Part shown: positions 8,609 to 16,915 of the stretch, piece by piece
Position numbering within the stretch: position 1 is the first letter of the stretch
Layout of the letters: each line of letters starts with the position of its first letter
Source: CAZDCD01 sp964503885
Lineage (GTDB): Bacteria; Bacteroidota; Bacteroidia; Bacteroidales; UBA10428
NCBI GenBank assembly: GCA_964503885.1
Contig: CAZDCD010000028.1
Location: 1 to 57,062, forward strand
Length of the DNA: 57,062 nt
Direction: 5' to 3'
Made by a program: the position numbers and the translations under genes
Notes under the pieces: model-generated
Told to the model about the DNA's origin: nothing
Database searches by the model: none
What the model saw: the letters and a program-made list of their open reading frames with translations, nothing else

Positions 8609-10036
8609 ATGCAACCAATTGACCATTCCAAACTTTTAAGAAAAAGGAAAGACTACCATCCGTTATTTTCTATACTTGATATTATTGTTACTGTCATCTC
8701 ATATTTCTTGGCCTATTTTCTTACCAACCTGATTCAGACAGAATATTTCAAGTTTACAAACGAATATGTGGTGATGTTGTTCTTAATTATCCCCACATGG
8801 GCAATTTTGCTTAAAACATCAAATCTTACCTATACACCCAGAACCAGATCCTACATGTCTATTTTTTTTAATTTTTTGAATTTCAGCTCATTTGGATTAA
8901 TTCTGGTATTTCTATATAAACATTTGTTTGGACTGACCAACTTCAGCCATTATTTTATTTTTTCGTTCTCTATAGTTAACCTTATTTCTCTTTACCTGTT
9001 CCGATTGATTACATATAAGTTTTTTAAGTATTTCAGGGCCAACGAGCACAATATCCACAATGTTATTATTTACGCCGATGAAAAATCAGATGAGTTCATC
9101 AATACTATTCTAAATCATAAAGAATGGGGATTCAGGATCCTGATGGTGGTTACCGATTCACGCGAAATACATGCTAAATATCACAACAGGATGAGGGTGC
9201 TGCCCAGCAAGATCAACATTAAGTCGCTTCTTGATGTCGATATTGTAGATGAGGTGATCTATTGCAAAAGCAACCTTGAACAGGAACGGATGAAAGAATT
9301 AATTGACCTATGTGAAGAGATCGGAGTAACATTCAGGCTTCAGTCAAATCTTTCGCCTATGTCGATTACCAATGCTCATCTTACGCATTTCAATGACATC
9401 CCTTTCCTTACATTCATAAGTACACCAAAAAATACACTGGCATTGGCATGGAAATCGTTCAGTGAATTTTGGATCTCATTTACCATTATTTTCCTGTTAT
9501 CACCGGTCATGCTGCTCATAGTATTCGTTATAAAAGCTACCTCTAAAGGACCGGTTATTTTTAAACAGGAAAGGGTCGGACTCAGGGGAAGAAAATTCTA
9601 TATCTATAAATTCAGGACTATGATCCAGAATGCCGAAGACTTAAAAGAGAGTTTGCTTGAACAGAACGAAAGCGATGGCCCTGCCTTCAAAATAAAAAAT
9701 GATCCGCGTATTACTCTTATCGGCAAGTTTTTAAGAAAATCGGGGTTGGATGAGCTTCCTCAACTGTTTAACGTGTTGAAGGGTGAAATGTCTTTGATTG
9801 GTCCCAGACCTCCAATTCCTTCAGAAGTTGAAAAATATGAAAGGTGGCAACTCAGAAGACTTTCTGTAAAACCCGGAATTACCTGCACCTGGCAGATCAT
9901 TCCAAACAGAAACGAGGTCCTGTTTGAAAGATGGATGAGACTCGATATTCAATATATTGATGACTGGTCGATTAAAAAAGACTTCTTCCTGTTTTTCAGA
10001 ACAATCAAAACCATATTTATCGGAACGGGTCATTAA
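8609..10036 (+). CDS. Undecaprenyl-phosphate sugar phosphotransferase (initiating glycosyltransferase, WcaJ type)
   Basis: A 475-residue polyprenol-phosphate hexose-1-phosphate transferase that would begin repeat-unit synthesis by loading the first sugar phosphate onto undecaprenyl phosphate. The N-terminal part has four hydrophobic segments (about 20-140), then a nucleotide-binding-like domain (about 150-270). A membrane-inserting helix follows near 290, then the bacterial sugar transferase domain to the end. Signature motifs are visible: GPVIFKQERVGLRGRKF, YKFRTM, DELPQLFNVLKGEMSLIGPRP and KPGITCTWQI. Length and layout fit the long WcaJ/WbaP class rather than the short PglC class. The Wza- and Wzc-like genes follow directly, the normal order for a Wzx/Wzy-dependent EPS or capsule. 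The sugar is not predictable from sequence alone. Confidence 0.93.
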   Translation: MQPIDHSKLLRKRKDYHPLFSILDIIVTVISYFLAYFLTNLIQTEYFKFTNEYVVMLFLIIPTWAILLKTSNLTYTPRTRSYMSIFFNFLNFSSFGLILVFLYKHLFGLTNFSHYFIFSFSIVNLISLYLFRLITYKFFKYFRANEHNIHNVIIYADEKSDEFINTILNHKEWGFRILMVVTDSREIHAKYHNRMRVLPSKINIKSLLDVDIVDEVIYCKSNLEQERMKELIDLCEEIGVTFRLQSNLSPMSITNAHLTHFNDIPFLTFISTPKNTLALAWKSFSEFWISFTIIFLLSPVMLLIVFVIKATSKGPVIFKQERVGLRGRKFYIYKFRTMIQNAEDLKESLLEQNESDGPAFKIKNDPRITLIGKFLRKSGLDELPQLFNVLKGEMSLIGPRPPIPSEVEKYERWQLRRLSVKPGITCTWQIIPNRNEVLFERWMRLDIQYIDDWSIKKDFFLFFRTIKTIFIGTGH

Positions 10037-10063
10037 GATTCATTTCCGATCCTGATTTCAATC

Positions 10064-10094
10064 TTTCTTTTAAAAAAAGTTATCAGTACATTTG
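10064..10094 (+). promoter_or_regulatory. Promoter of the wza-wzc pair
   Basis: TTTC at 10064-10067, a 19-base spacer and TACATTTG at 10087-10094 match the Bacteroidota promoter TTTG-N19/20-TAnnTTTG with one mismatch. Transcription would start about 20 bases before the ATG at 10123. The two export genes may therefore be transcribed independently of the upstream glycosyltransferases. Confidence 0.6.
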
Positions 10095-10122
10095 CAACGT
10101 ATAATCACATAAATGCAAATCG

Positions 10123-10884
10123 ATGAACCGGATGAAAACTAATTTCCACCTGCTGCTCATTCTTGTCGTTTTCTCATCCTGCACTCCTATACGAAAATTA
10201 AAATTCATTCAGGATGACAGGAATACGGCCAAAAACGAGTATTTCAATGACAGGTCTGAGAAGCTTATACAACCTTATGATTATTTATATATTAAGATCT
10301 ATAGTCTTGATGAAAAAACACATCAGATTTTCAATCCTCCATCCTATAACAATGGTCAACAAACGGAGTTACAGAGTTACGCTGTCGATGATGAAGGGAA
10401 TATCAACTTCCCGTTTATCGGAACAGTAAATGTGAAAGACCTTACCATTAATCAGGCCAAAGAAAAAATTGAATCTTCACTAAAAAATTACTTGAAAAGT
10501 ATTTCCGTAATTGTCCGTTTTGTAGGAAATAATATTACTGTACTGGGCGAAGTAAACAGACCGGGTGTTTATTCATTTTATGATGAGAAAATAACCATCT
10601 TTCAGGCTCTCGGGTATGCACAGGGAGTGAATACTTACGGAAACCTGACAGATGTTACCCTGGTCAGAGAAAATAACAATACCATAAAATACCATGCTCT
10701 TGACCTCACAAATAAGACTATTGTAGCCTCAGATTATTATTATCTGAATCCGAACGATGTGATCATTATCAATCCGATTAATGCAAAGTACAGGGGCATC
10801 AGAGATTACTCATTGACCATCATATCGTATATCCTTTCTACAACCACCACGATTCTTACGATCTATTTTGCTACCAAAAAATGA
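10123..10884 (+). CDS. Polysaccharide biosynthesis/export outer-membrane lipoprotein (Wza-like)
   Basis: A 253-residue outer-membrane export protein. The N-terminus is a lipoprotein signal (hydrophobic stretch then FSSC, with the lipidated cysteine near residue 20). The poly-export domain starts around IQPYDYLYIKIYSLDE, with YAVDDEGNINFPFIGTVNV and LTINQAKEKIE. An SLBB-type domain follows (VIVRFVGNNITVLGEVNRPGVYSF, then the YAQGVNTYGN region). A C-terminal hydrophobic helix (about 232-249, YSLTIISYILSTTTTILTIY) is in the place of Wza's amphipathic pore helix. At about 250 residues it is shorter than E. coli Wza, as is usual in Bacteroidota. It would form the pore through which the polymer leaves, working with the Wzc-like protein encoded next. 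Confidence 0.92.
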   Translation: MNRMKTNFHLLLILVVFSSCTPIRKLKFIQDDRNTAKNEYFNDRSEKLIQPYDYLYIKIYSLDEKTHQIFNPPSYNNGQQTELQSYAVDDEGNINFPFIGTVNVKDLTINQAKEKIESSLKNYLKSISVIVRFVGNNITVLGEVNRPGVYSFYDEKITIFQALGYAQGVNTYGNLTDVTLVRENNNTIKYHALDLTNKTIVASDYYYLNPNDVIIINPINAKYRGIRDYSLTIISYILSTTTTILTIYFATKK

Positions 10885-10894
10885 AATACAGACA

Positions 10895-13336
10895 ATGAAT
10901 AACCAGAATGAAGTATTCCAAAGCGGTATAAATTATAAGAAAACTTTTTACAGGCTTTACGGCTATAAAAGAACATACATTGTATTGACCATTATTCTTC
11001 TGATCATTGCCTTTGCAATAAACAGATTCTCCGATACCAAATATAAAAATTCCACGATAGTATTCATATCCAGCCAGAACAATGATTTTTTTTCATCGCA
11101 GAATGGATCACTTCCCGGATTCAGCCTGTTTACGAATCAGAATATAATCGAAAATGAAATTGAAATTATCAGGTCATTTTCACTGGTTAAAAAAGCGCTG
11201 GTCAATCTCGATCTTTTTGCAAATTATTATTACTTTAAAAAAACTGCTGTTTCACAATACCTGGAATCAACACCCCTGGTCAGGAAACACGAAATGTATG
11301 ACGAATCTCCTATCCGTGTCGTCATCGATCAGTCGTTTCCGCAGGCCACTTATCTCAAATTTTACATTACTTTTATTAACGATGACGAATTCATTCTGGA
11401 GACTATAGGAACCGACATCCAGTTGTATAATTATATCGACGATAATATTACATCATGGAACAACGATATCTTGTATAAAGGCAAATACAAATTCGGAGAT
11501 GAAGTAAGGACCCGGTATTTCAATTTCAGGATACTGAAAACAAATAGCTTTGATCTGAAATTTACAAGGGATAACCGTCTTTACTTTTACCTGAACAATA
11601 TGAATTATCTGACACTGCAGTATCAGGGTTTGCTAAGTGTCACCCCTACTTCTGAGGCATCAACCTTATTGCGCATCTCTCTTACAGGCAAGCATGAAGG
11701 CAAAGTTACAGACTATCTAAATACATTGACGAGTCTGTATATTGAGAGCAATCTCGACAAGAAGAACCAGATGGCAGTAAGTACAGTTGATTTCATTGAT
11801 TCACAGATATCAGAGATAGCAGATTCATTATCCACAGCAGAGTCAAAGCTTAAAACATTCAGATCATCATACAAAGTAATGGATTTGGGGTACCAGGGAC
11901 AACAAATTTTCCAGCAGCTTAATGATCTTGAAGAAGAAAGAGCCAATCTTAATCTACAGCGCAGGTACTACGGATATCTGAAAGAGTATCTAGGCAAAAA
12001 CTCAGACATGTCCGATCTCTCTGCGCCTTCTTCCATGAATGTTGTCGATCCTATTCTTACAAATCTTATTACCCAGTTAATCACATTGAATTCAGAAAGA
12101 GCCAATAATTCCAATCCGCAAAGCATCTATTTAGCAGACCTGAATTCAAAAATAATGAATCTGAAGAAAGCTATTCTGGAAAATGTAACCAATACTTATA
12201 ATACGCTGACTATTTCGATGAACGAGTTGAATTACAGAATATCCAATTTATCGGGGCAGATTTCACAAATGCCTAAAACAGAATTGCAGCTTCGCGGAAT
12301 TGAAAGAAAATTCAAATTGAATGATGCCATTTACACTTATCTGCTTCAGAAACGATCGGAGGCTCAAATAGCAAGGGCTGCAAGTACACCGGATTATGAG
12401 ATCATAGACGCGGCAAAGAGGGTCACAGCCTATCCTGTTTCACCTAAAACAAAATTAAATTATGTGATTGCTTTATTTCTTGGATTACTTTTACCTACTT
12501 CCGTAATTCTCACCAGGGATATGTTGAATAACCGTATTTCCGATCCTGAAGAAATTGAAAATCTTACCCGTATACCTATTCTTGGGAAAGTCTTTCATAA
12601 CTACAGGCATACTAATATGGTGGTCAGCCAATATCCGAATTCATCAGTCACAGAATCATTCAGGGCATTGCGTACAAATTTTGAATTCTTTTCAGGTGGA
12701 GGTGAAAAGCAGGTATTACTCATTACATCAACCACCAGCGGAGAAGGAAAAACATTCTGTTCAATTAATCTGGCATCGGTTTTTGCGCTTAACGGCCTCA
12801 GAACGGTTCTCCTGGAATTCGATTTGCGCCGGCCTAAAATTCACCAGGAATTCGGATCGAGCAATATGATTGGCATAAGCTCATACCTGATCGATAAGGC
12901 AATAATTGACGATATTATTATGCCTACACAGGTAGAAAATCTTGACCTGATATCCGCCGGTCCTGCCGCTCCAAATCCGGCAGAACTAATCGCGTCAGAA
13001 AAAACCTCAGAATTTATTCAGAAGTTAAAGGAAATGTATGATATTATTGTTATTGACTCGGCACCAGCAGGTATTCTCACCGAAACGCATCTTCTGATGA
13101 AAAATACAGATGTTAATATTTATGTGACGCGTATGGAATATACAATAAGGGATGCATTTTTAAACACATTGAAAACCATTGAGTTGAATAAATTTGGAAA
13201 TGTTGTGATGCTGATCAATGATGTCAATGTTAAACGGGATGCTTACAGGTATGGCTACGACAAAAAATATTATACCGATGATAAAAAGCGGGGATTGATT
13301 GCCAGACTATTCAGCAGCAAAAAAAGGGCATCCTGA
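10895..13336 (+). CDS. Wzc-like chain-length determinant fused to tyrosine autokinase (BY-kinase)
   Basis: An inner-membrane polysaccharide co-polymerase that sets chain length and is cycled by tyrosine phosphorylation. I chose ATG 10895 (813 aa); an in-frame TTG at 10868 would overlap the upstream stop. There is a transmembrane segment near residues 27-45 and a second near 515-535, flanking a large periplasmic coiled-coil region (Wzz domain; SEIADSLSTAESKLKTFRSSY, then PKTELQLRGIERKF). The cytoplasmic kinase domain has Walker A TTSGEGKTF (near 612), Walker A' LLEFDLRRPK and Walker B IIVIDSAPAG. The tail ends in a tyrosine cluster (DAYRYGYDKKYYTDD), the normal autophosphorylation site. The first residue of A' is glutamate where aspartate is usual (LLEFDLRRP). 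No cognate low-molecular-weight tyrosine phosphatase gene is in the window. Confidence 0.92.
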   Translation: MNNQNEVFQSGINYKKTFYRLYGYKRTYIVLTIILLIIAFAINRFSDTKYKNSTIVFISSQNNDFFSSQNGSLPGFSLFTNQNIIENEIEIIRSFSLVKKALVNLDLFANYYYFKKTAVSQYLESTPLVRKHEMYDESPIRVVIDQSFPQATYLKFYITFINDDEFILETIGTDIQLYNYIDDNITSWNNDILYKGKYKFGDEVRTRYFNFRILKTNSFDLKFTRDNRLYFYLNNMNYLTLQYQGLLSVTPTSEASTLLRISLTGKHEGKVTDYLNTLTSLYIESNLDKKNQMAVSTVDFIDSQISEIADSLSTAESKLKTFRSSYKVMDLGYQGQQIFQQLNDLEEERANLNLQRRYYGYLKEYLGKNSDMSDLSAPSSMNVVDPILTNLITQLITLNSERANNSNPQSIYLADLNSKIMNLKKAILENVTNTYNTLTISMNELNYRISNLSGQISQMPKTELQLRGIERKFKLNDAIYTYLLQKRSEAQIARAASTPDYEIIDAAKRVTAYPVSPKTKLNYVIALFLGLLLPTSVILTRDMLNNRISDPEEIENLTRIPILGKVFHNYRHTNMVVSQYPNSSVTESFRALRTNFEFFSGGGEKQVLLITSTTSGEGKTFCSINLASVFALNGLRTVLLEFDLRRPKIHQEFGSSNMIGISSYLIDKAIIDDIIMPTQVENLDLISAGPAAPNPAELIASEKTSEFIQKLKEMYDIIVIDSAPAGILTETHLLMKNTDVNIYVTRMEYTIRDAFLNTLKTIELNKFGNVVMLINDVNVKRDAYRYGYDKKYYTDDKKRGLIARLFSSKKRAS

Positions 13337-13392
13337 AAAATAAACATTGACGTATCTGAAGGAAAGCCTTTAACCGAGTTATTGATTATAAC

Positions 13393-13447
13393 AAATACCT
13401 GAAAAATAATCAGAATATGTCTGATTCCTGGTCATATCCAGGTATTT
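13393..13447. terminator. Nested palindromes between convergent genes, likely bidirectional terminator
   Basis: The outer arms AAATACCTG (13393-13401) and CAGGTATTT (13439-13447) pair perfectly. Inside are AATCAGA/TCTGATT (13408-13414 and 13420-13426). A third hairpin, CCTGG/CCAGG (13427-13431 and 13438-13442), competes with the outer stem. It sits between the convergent wzc-like and gdhA genes, so transcription termination from both sides is the simplest role. Confidence 0.55.
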
Positions 13448-13469
13448 AGCCAATCGGAAAAATCGTTCT

Positions 13470-14807
13470 TCATACAACACCCTGATCGATCATTGCATTG
13501 GCCACTTTTAAAAAGCCGGCGATATTTGCACCTTTTACATAATCTACCGTTCCGTTTTTGTTCCGGCCGTATTTCAAACATGACCGGTGAATATTTGACA
13601 TGATCTGATGGAGCCTCTGATCAACCTCTTCCCTGGTCCACATTAATTTCATGGCATTCTGGCTCATTTCCAGACCGGAAGTTCCAACCCCTCCTGCATT
13701 CGCTGCTTTACCCGGTCCGAAGAGGATGCCGTGTTTCTGTATTGTTACAATGGCTGAAGACACACACGGCATATTGGCACCTTCACAAATGCAGATGCAG
13801 CCGTTTTCAATGAGCCTTATTGCATCTTCTTCAAATAGTTCATTCTGTGTTGCACATGGTATTGCAATATCACATTGCGCTTCCCAGGGCCTCTTATCTG
13901 CATGAAAAGATGCGCTTTTGAATTCCCGGGCATATGGTTCAACAATATCATCATTCGATGATCTCAGTTCAAGCATAAAGTCGATCTTCTTCCCTGAAAT
14001 ACCTTCAGGATCATATATATATCCGTCAGGGCCTGAAAGTGTTACAACCCTGCCACCCAGCTCGTTCAATTTGGTCACAGCCCCCCATGCAACATTCCCG
14101 AATCCTGAAACAGCAATGGTTTTACCCTCCAGTGTTTGTCCGACCGTACCCAGCATCTCCTTTGTGAAATATACGACGCCAAAACCCGTGGCTTCGGGCC
14201 TTATCAGACTACCGCCCCAATTCAGACCTTTCCCCGTCAATATTCCTGTATGTTCACGGGTAAGCTTTTTATACATACCGTAAAGGTACCCAATCTCCCG
14301 GCCACCAACACCAATATCACCGGCCGGTACATCGGTTTCTGGTCCTATGATCTTCCACAATTCAAGCATAAAAGCCTGGCAGAACCGCATGATCTCTTTA
14401 TCTGACCGGCCTTTTGGCTGAAAATCAGCTCCCCCCTTTCCACCTCCCATAGGAAGCGACGTTAAGCTGTTTTTAAAGATCTGTTCAAATCCGAGAAATT
14501 TCAGGATACTTAAATTCACACTCGGGTGAAACCGCAATCCGCCTTTATACGGTCCAATTGCATTATTAAACTGAACACGGTATCCCCTGTCGACGTGCAC
14601 CAGTCCTTCATCGTCAATCCACGGAATTTTAAAAGAAAGCACGCGGTCAGGCTCGATAAGCCTTTCGATAAGATTAACCGAATCAAAATGGGGATTCTGG
14701 TTATATACGTCGGCTATTGACTCAAGTACTTCCTTAACGGCCTGATGATACTCGATTTCTCCCGGGTGTCTGATCTCGATGTTCTGCATTACCTTATCAA
14801 CATCCAT
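13470..14807 (-). CDS. gdhA: Glutamate dehydrogenase (hexameric, probably NADP-specific)
   Basis: A 445-residue cytoplasmic enzyme interconverting 2-oxoglutarate plus ammonium and glutamate, the main ammonium-assimilation step in many Bacteroidia. Substrate-site motifs are intact: PYKGGLRFHPSVN, then PMGGGKGGADFQPKG with the catalytic lysines, and VPAGDIGVGGREIGYLYG with the catalytic aspartate. The Rossmann glycine motif VSGFGNVAWGA follows near residue 235. ANAGGVGTSGLEMSQNAM near the C-terminus is characteristic of the hexameric 50-kDa class. Length is normal. The cofactor assignment to NADP is from overall family resemblance only. The gene stands alone, convergent with the EPS locus. Confidence 0.95.
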   Translation of the reverse strand: MDVDKVMQNIEIRHPGEIEYHQAVKEVLESIADVYNQNPHFDSVNLIERLIEPDRVLSFKIPWIDDEGLVHVDRGYRVQFNNAIGPYKGGLRFHPSVNLSILKFLGFEQIFKNSLTSLPMGGGKGGADFQPKGRSDKEIMRFCQAFMLELWKIIGPETDVPAGDIGVGGREIGYLYGMYKKLTREHTGILTGKGLNWGGSLIRPEATGFGVVYFTKEMLGTVGQTLEGKTIAVSGFGNVAWGAVTKLNELGGRVVTLSGPDGYIYDPEGISGKKIDFMLELRSSNDDIVEPYAREFKSASFHADKRPWEAQCDIAIPCATQNELFEEDAIRLIENGCICICEGANMPCVSSAIVTIQKHGILFGPGKAANAGGVGTSGLEMSQNAMKLMWTREEVDQRLHQIMSNIHRSCLKYGRNKNGTVDYVKGANIAGFLKVANAMIDQGVV

Positions 14808-14903
14808 ATCTGGTGTGTATTTTTAATAAAATTGGATAAATATTTAATGTTTAACTATGATAAAATTCACCCGGAAACTGATCCAGTGTAAAAATAGGTT
14901 CCG

Positions 14904-15647
14904 CTAAATCAACAAGTTGACCGAATTCGAGATTTCTGACATTGGAATAAGTGCTAATGGATCATGTTCAACCGCCGAACCCACAACAACAATTTCTGCA
15001 CCCGCAAGGTACATACGGCGCACATCATCGGCCGTTTTAATACCTCCGCCTACAATCAACGGAATCGATAAATTTTGTTTTACACAGTGAATCAGATCAG
15101 TGGGCAGGCATTTACTTGCCCCGCTCCCGGCCTCAAGATAGATGAGCTTGTTTCCAAGCATCTCACCGGCCAAGACAGTTGCAATAACCAGATCGTGTTT
15201 ACTTGCAGGTATAGGTTTTGTATGGCTGATATATTCAACCGATGAAGTGTTTTCATCACCTATAAGAATATAGCCGGTAGGTATAACTTCGAGGTTGCTT
15301 TTTTTTAGAAATGGTGCTGCAAGAACATGATTTCCAATGAGGTAATCAGGATTTCTGCCGGAAATCAACGATAAGAGCAATATGCCATCTGCTTTATCTG
15401 AAAGCTGAAGCAGGCTTCCCGGGAAAAGAATTACCGGAATAGCAGTATTCTTTTTAAGAATTTCAATAGCAGAGTCAATCCTGCCGGATACCAGACTTCC
15501 GCCAATAAAAATAAAGTCGGTGGCCGATTCATTTATTATCTGTGCAAGATATTCAATGGAATCTTTATCATGTTTGTCAGGATCCACCAGTAAAATGAAT
15601 TTTTTTGACTTGCTGTTTAAAATGTTCTTGTAGATATCCCCGTTCAT
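14904..15647 (-). CDS. Geranylgeranylglyceryl phosphate synthase family protein (PcrB/GGGPS group II)
   Basis: A 247-residue TIM-barrel prenyltransferase. Family members couple sn-glycerol-1-phosphate to a polyprenyl diphosphate, making the first ether bond of archaeal-type lipids. Visible signatures are LLVDPDKHD near the N-terminus, FIFIGGSLVSG, LFPGSLLQLS, GNHVLAAPF, IPTGYILIG, YLEAGSGASKCL and the phosphate-binding VGGGIKTADDVRRMYLAGAEIVVVGSAVE. Homologues are common in Bacteroidota, where the product's role is not well settled. Its start overlaps the phosphopantetheinyl transferase stop by four bases (ATGA), so it is the last gene of the ssb-gldE-gldD operon. The prenyl chain length cannot be read with confidence. 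Confidence 0.9.
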   Translation of the reverse strand: MNGDIYKNILNSKSKKFILLVDPDKHDKDSIEYLAQIINESATDFIFIGGSLVSGRIDSAIEILKKNTAIPVILFPGSLLQLSDKADGILLLSLISGRNPDYLIGNHVLAAPFLKKSNLEVIPTGYILIGDENTSSVEYISHTKPIPASKHDLVIATVLAGEMLGNKLIYLEAGSGASKCLPTDLIHCVKQNLSIPLIVGGGIKTADDVRRMYLAGAEIVVVGSAVEHDPLALIPMSEISNSVNLLI

Positions 15648-16276
15648 TTGATAGTGTATACGATTATATAGTTGTCGAATGTAAAGTATTTCAGATTGAA
15701 ATAATCCTTGCGGTATCTTGTGTTTACAAATCCCCTGAGCAATCCTTCCCTTTCCGGAAGAAACGGTTCAATCGTCAGATTGGTCTTAAAATCAATGCCC
15801 TTTTTATCACAGATCTTATACAACGCTTCCTTGGCACACCAGTGAATATACAAATGCATGTTTCGCTGATTCTGGTCTTCAGTAATCAGCTCCTCTTCGT
15901 TTATGAATTTATGGGTAATGGAGTTAATACGGTCCGATATAAATTCAAGGTCAATACCCACTCTTCTGTTGCGGCTTAGCATAATTGCGCTTAAATTATG
16001 TGAATGGGATATGCTTATCTGATATGAATTTCCCTTGATCAGGGGTTTATGATTTCCGTTGTAGATAATGTTCAACTCCTTGCCTGCCACTTCACGAAGC
16101 AATACCCTGACGCTCAGCCATTCCATTTTTCTCGGTTCATTCTTGAAATTATTCAGGATCTCAATTTCTTCCGGAAGCAAATTAAGCTTGGAATATAAAT
16201 TGTTATAATCTTCGGTAATGTTCCATATCCCAAGGATACAATCACCTGCTATTCTTTCTTTCAGTAAGAGACCCAT
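15644..16276 (-). CDS. 4'-phosphopantetheinyl transferase superfamily protein
   Basis: A 210-residue Sfp-type enzyme that would transfer 4'-phosphopantetheine from coenzyme A to a carrier-protein serine. The two diagnostic blocks are present: RRVGIDLEFI (Mg2+-binding GIDLE) near residue 105 and WCAKEALYKI (WxxKEAxxK) near 147. An upstream SISHSHNLSAIML block matches the conserved (F/I)NxSHS region. The length fits the Sfp rather than the short AcpS class. Its translation is coupled to GGGP synthase by an ATGA overlap. No polyketide or peptide synthase lies nearby, so fatty-acid acyl carrier protein is the most likely substrate (inference). Confidence 0.9.
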   Translation of the reverse strand: MGLLLKERIAGDCILGIWNITEDYNNLYSKLNLLPEEIEILNNFKNEPRKMEWLSVRVLLREVAGKELNIIYNGNHKPLIKGNSYQISISHSHNLSAIMLSRNRRVGIDLEFISDRINSITHKFINEEELITEDQNQRNMHLYIHWCAKEALYKICDKKGIDFKTNLTIEPFLPEREGLLRGFVNTRYRKDYFNLKYFTFDNYIIVYTIK

Positions 16277-16311
16277 GTATAAATTTTGAAACTGCTAAGT
16301 TTAAAAATTTT

Positions 16312-16902
16312 TCAGTGCCATTCAAAAGTTTTAATCAAATGTTGGATATCCTCCCTGAGGAACGCAATAACCGGAGCCAGTGAATCCTTATTAGGGATTG
16401 AATTAAAATAAAGTGCGCCGCTCAGAAAATTTCTGGTACTGTCGGTAAGGTAAAAATTGATAGAAGAAGCTGTATTGCCTTTGATATCATAGAGTATACC
16501 ATATACATTCTCACTCCTGTTTATTATTGGCTGTTCTATAATGTCATCGGCTTTAATAATATGCTTATAGGCAAATGTCCGGATATCTTCGGAATATGTT
16601 GCCAGATTATGGCTGATCTTTTTAAAGGTAATATGAATTTTGCCGTGCATTTTAGGAAATTCAATGTTAATCCAGCATGGTTCGGCATCATTAGCCGTGT
16701 AATTCACAATTTTTGCATATACCGGATATTCAAAAGAATAGTGGCAATCACTGCTATAGGTCTGGTATTCCTTTACGGGAAAGTCAATCCTGAAATAACC
16801 CCTTGGTTTCGGAATGTGATTGCTTTTCCGTGAACAACCCGTCCATATAAAACATACTATTGCAAAGAATAAGAAAAATCTGTATGTATTTCTCAAAATC
16901 AT
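16312..16902 (-). CDS. gldD: Gliding motility lipoprotein GldD
   Basis: A 196-residue lipoprotein. The signal peptide ends in WTGC (lipidated cysteine near residue 22), followed by the signature PKPRGYFRIDFPVKEYQ and SFEYPVYAKI. Family members are required for gliding in Flavobacterium; their exact mechanism is unknown, and they also occur in non-gliding Bacteroidota. It lies 13 bases downstream of gldE, the conserved arrangement, and 35 bases upstream of the phosphopantetheinyl transferase gene. Length is normal for the family, with no missing segments. Confidence 0.93.
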   Translation of the reverse strand: MILRNTYRFFLFFAIVCFIWTGCSRKSNHIPKPRGYFRIDFPVKEYQTYSSDCHYSFEYPVYAKIVNYTANDAEPCWINIEFPKMHGKIHITFKKISHNLATYSEDIRTFAYKHIIKADDIIEQPIINRSENVYGILYDIKGNTASSINFYLTDSTRNFLSGALYFNSIPNKDSLAPVIAFLREDIQHLIKTFEWH

Positions 16903-16915
16903 AATTAACTCGTTA

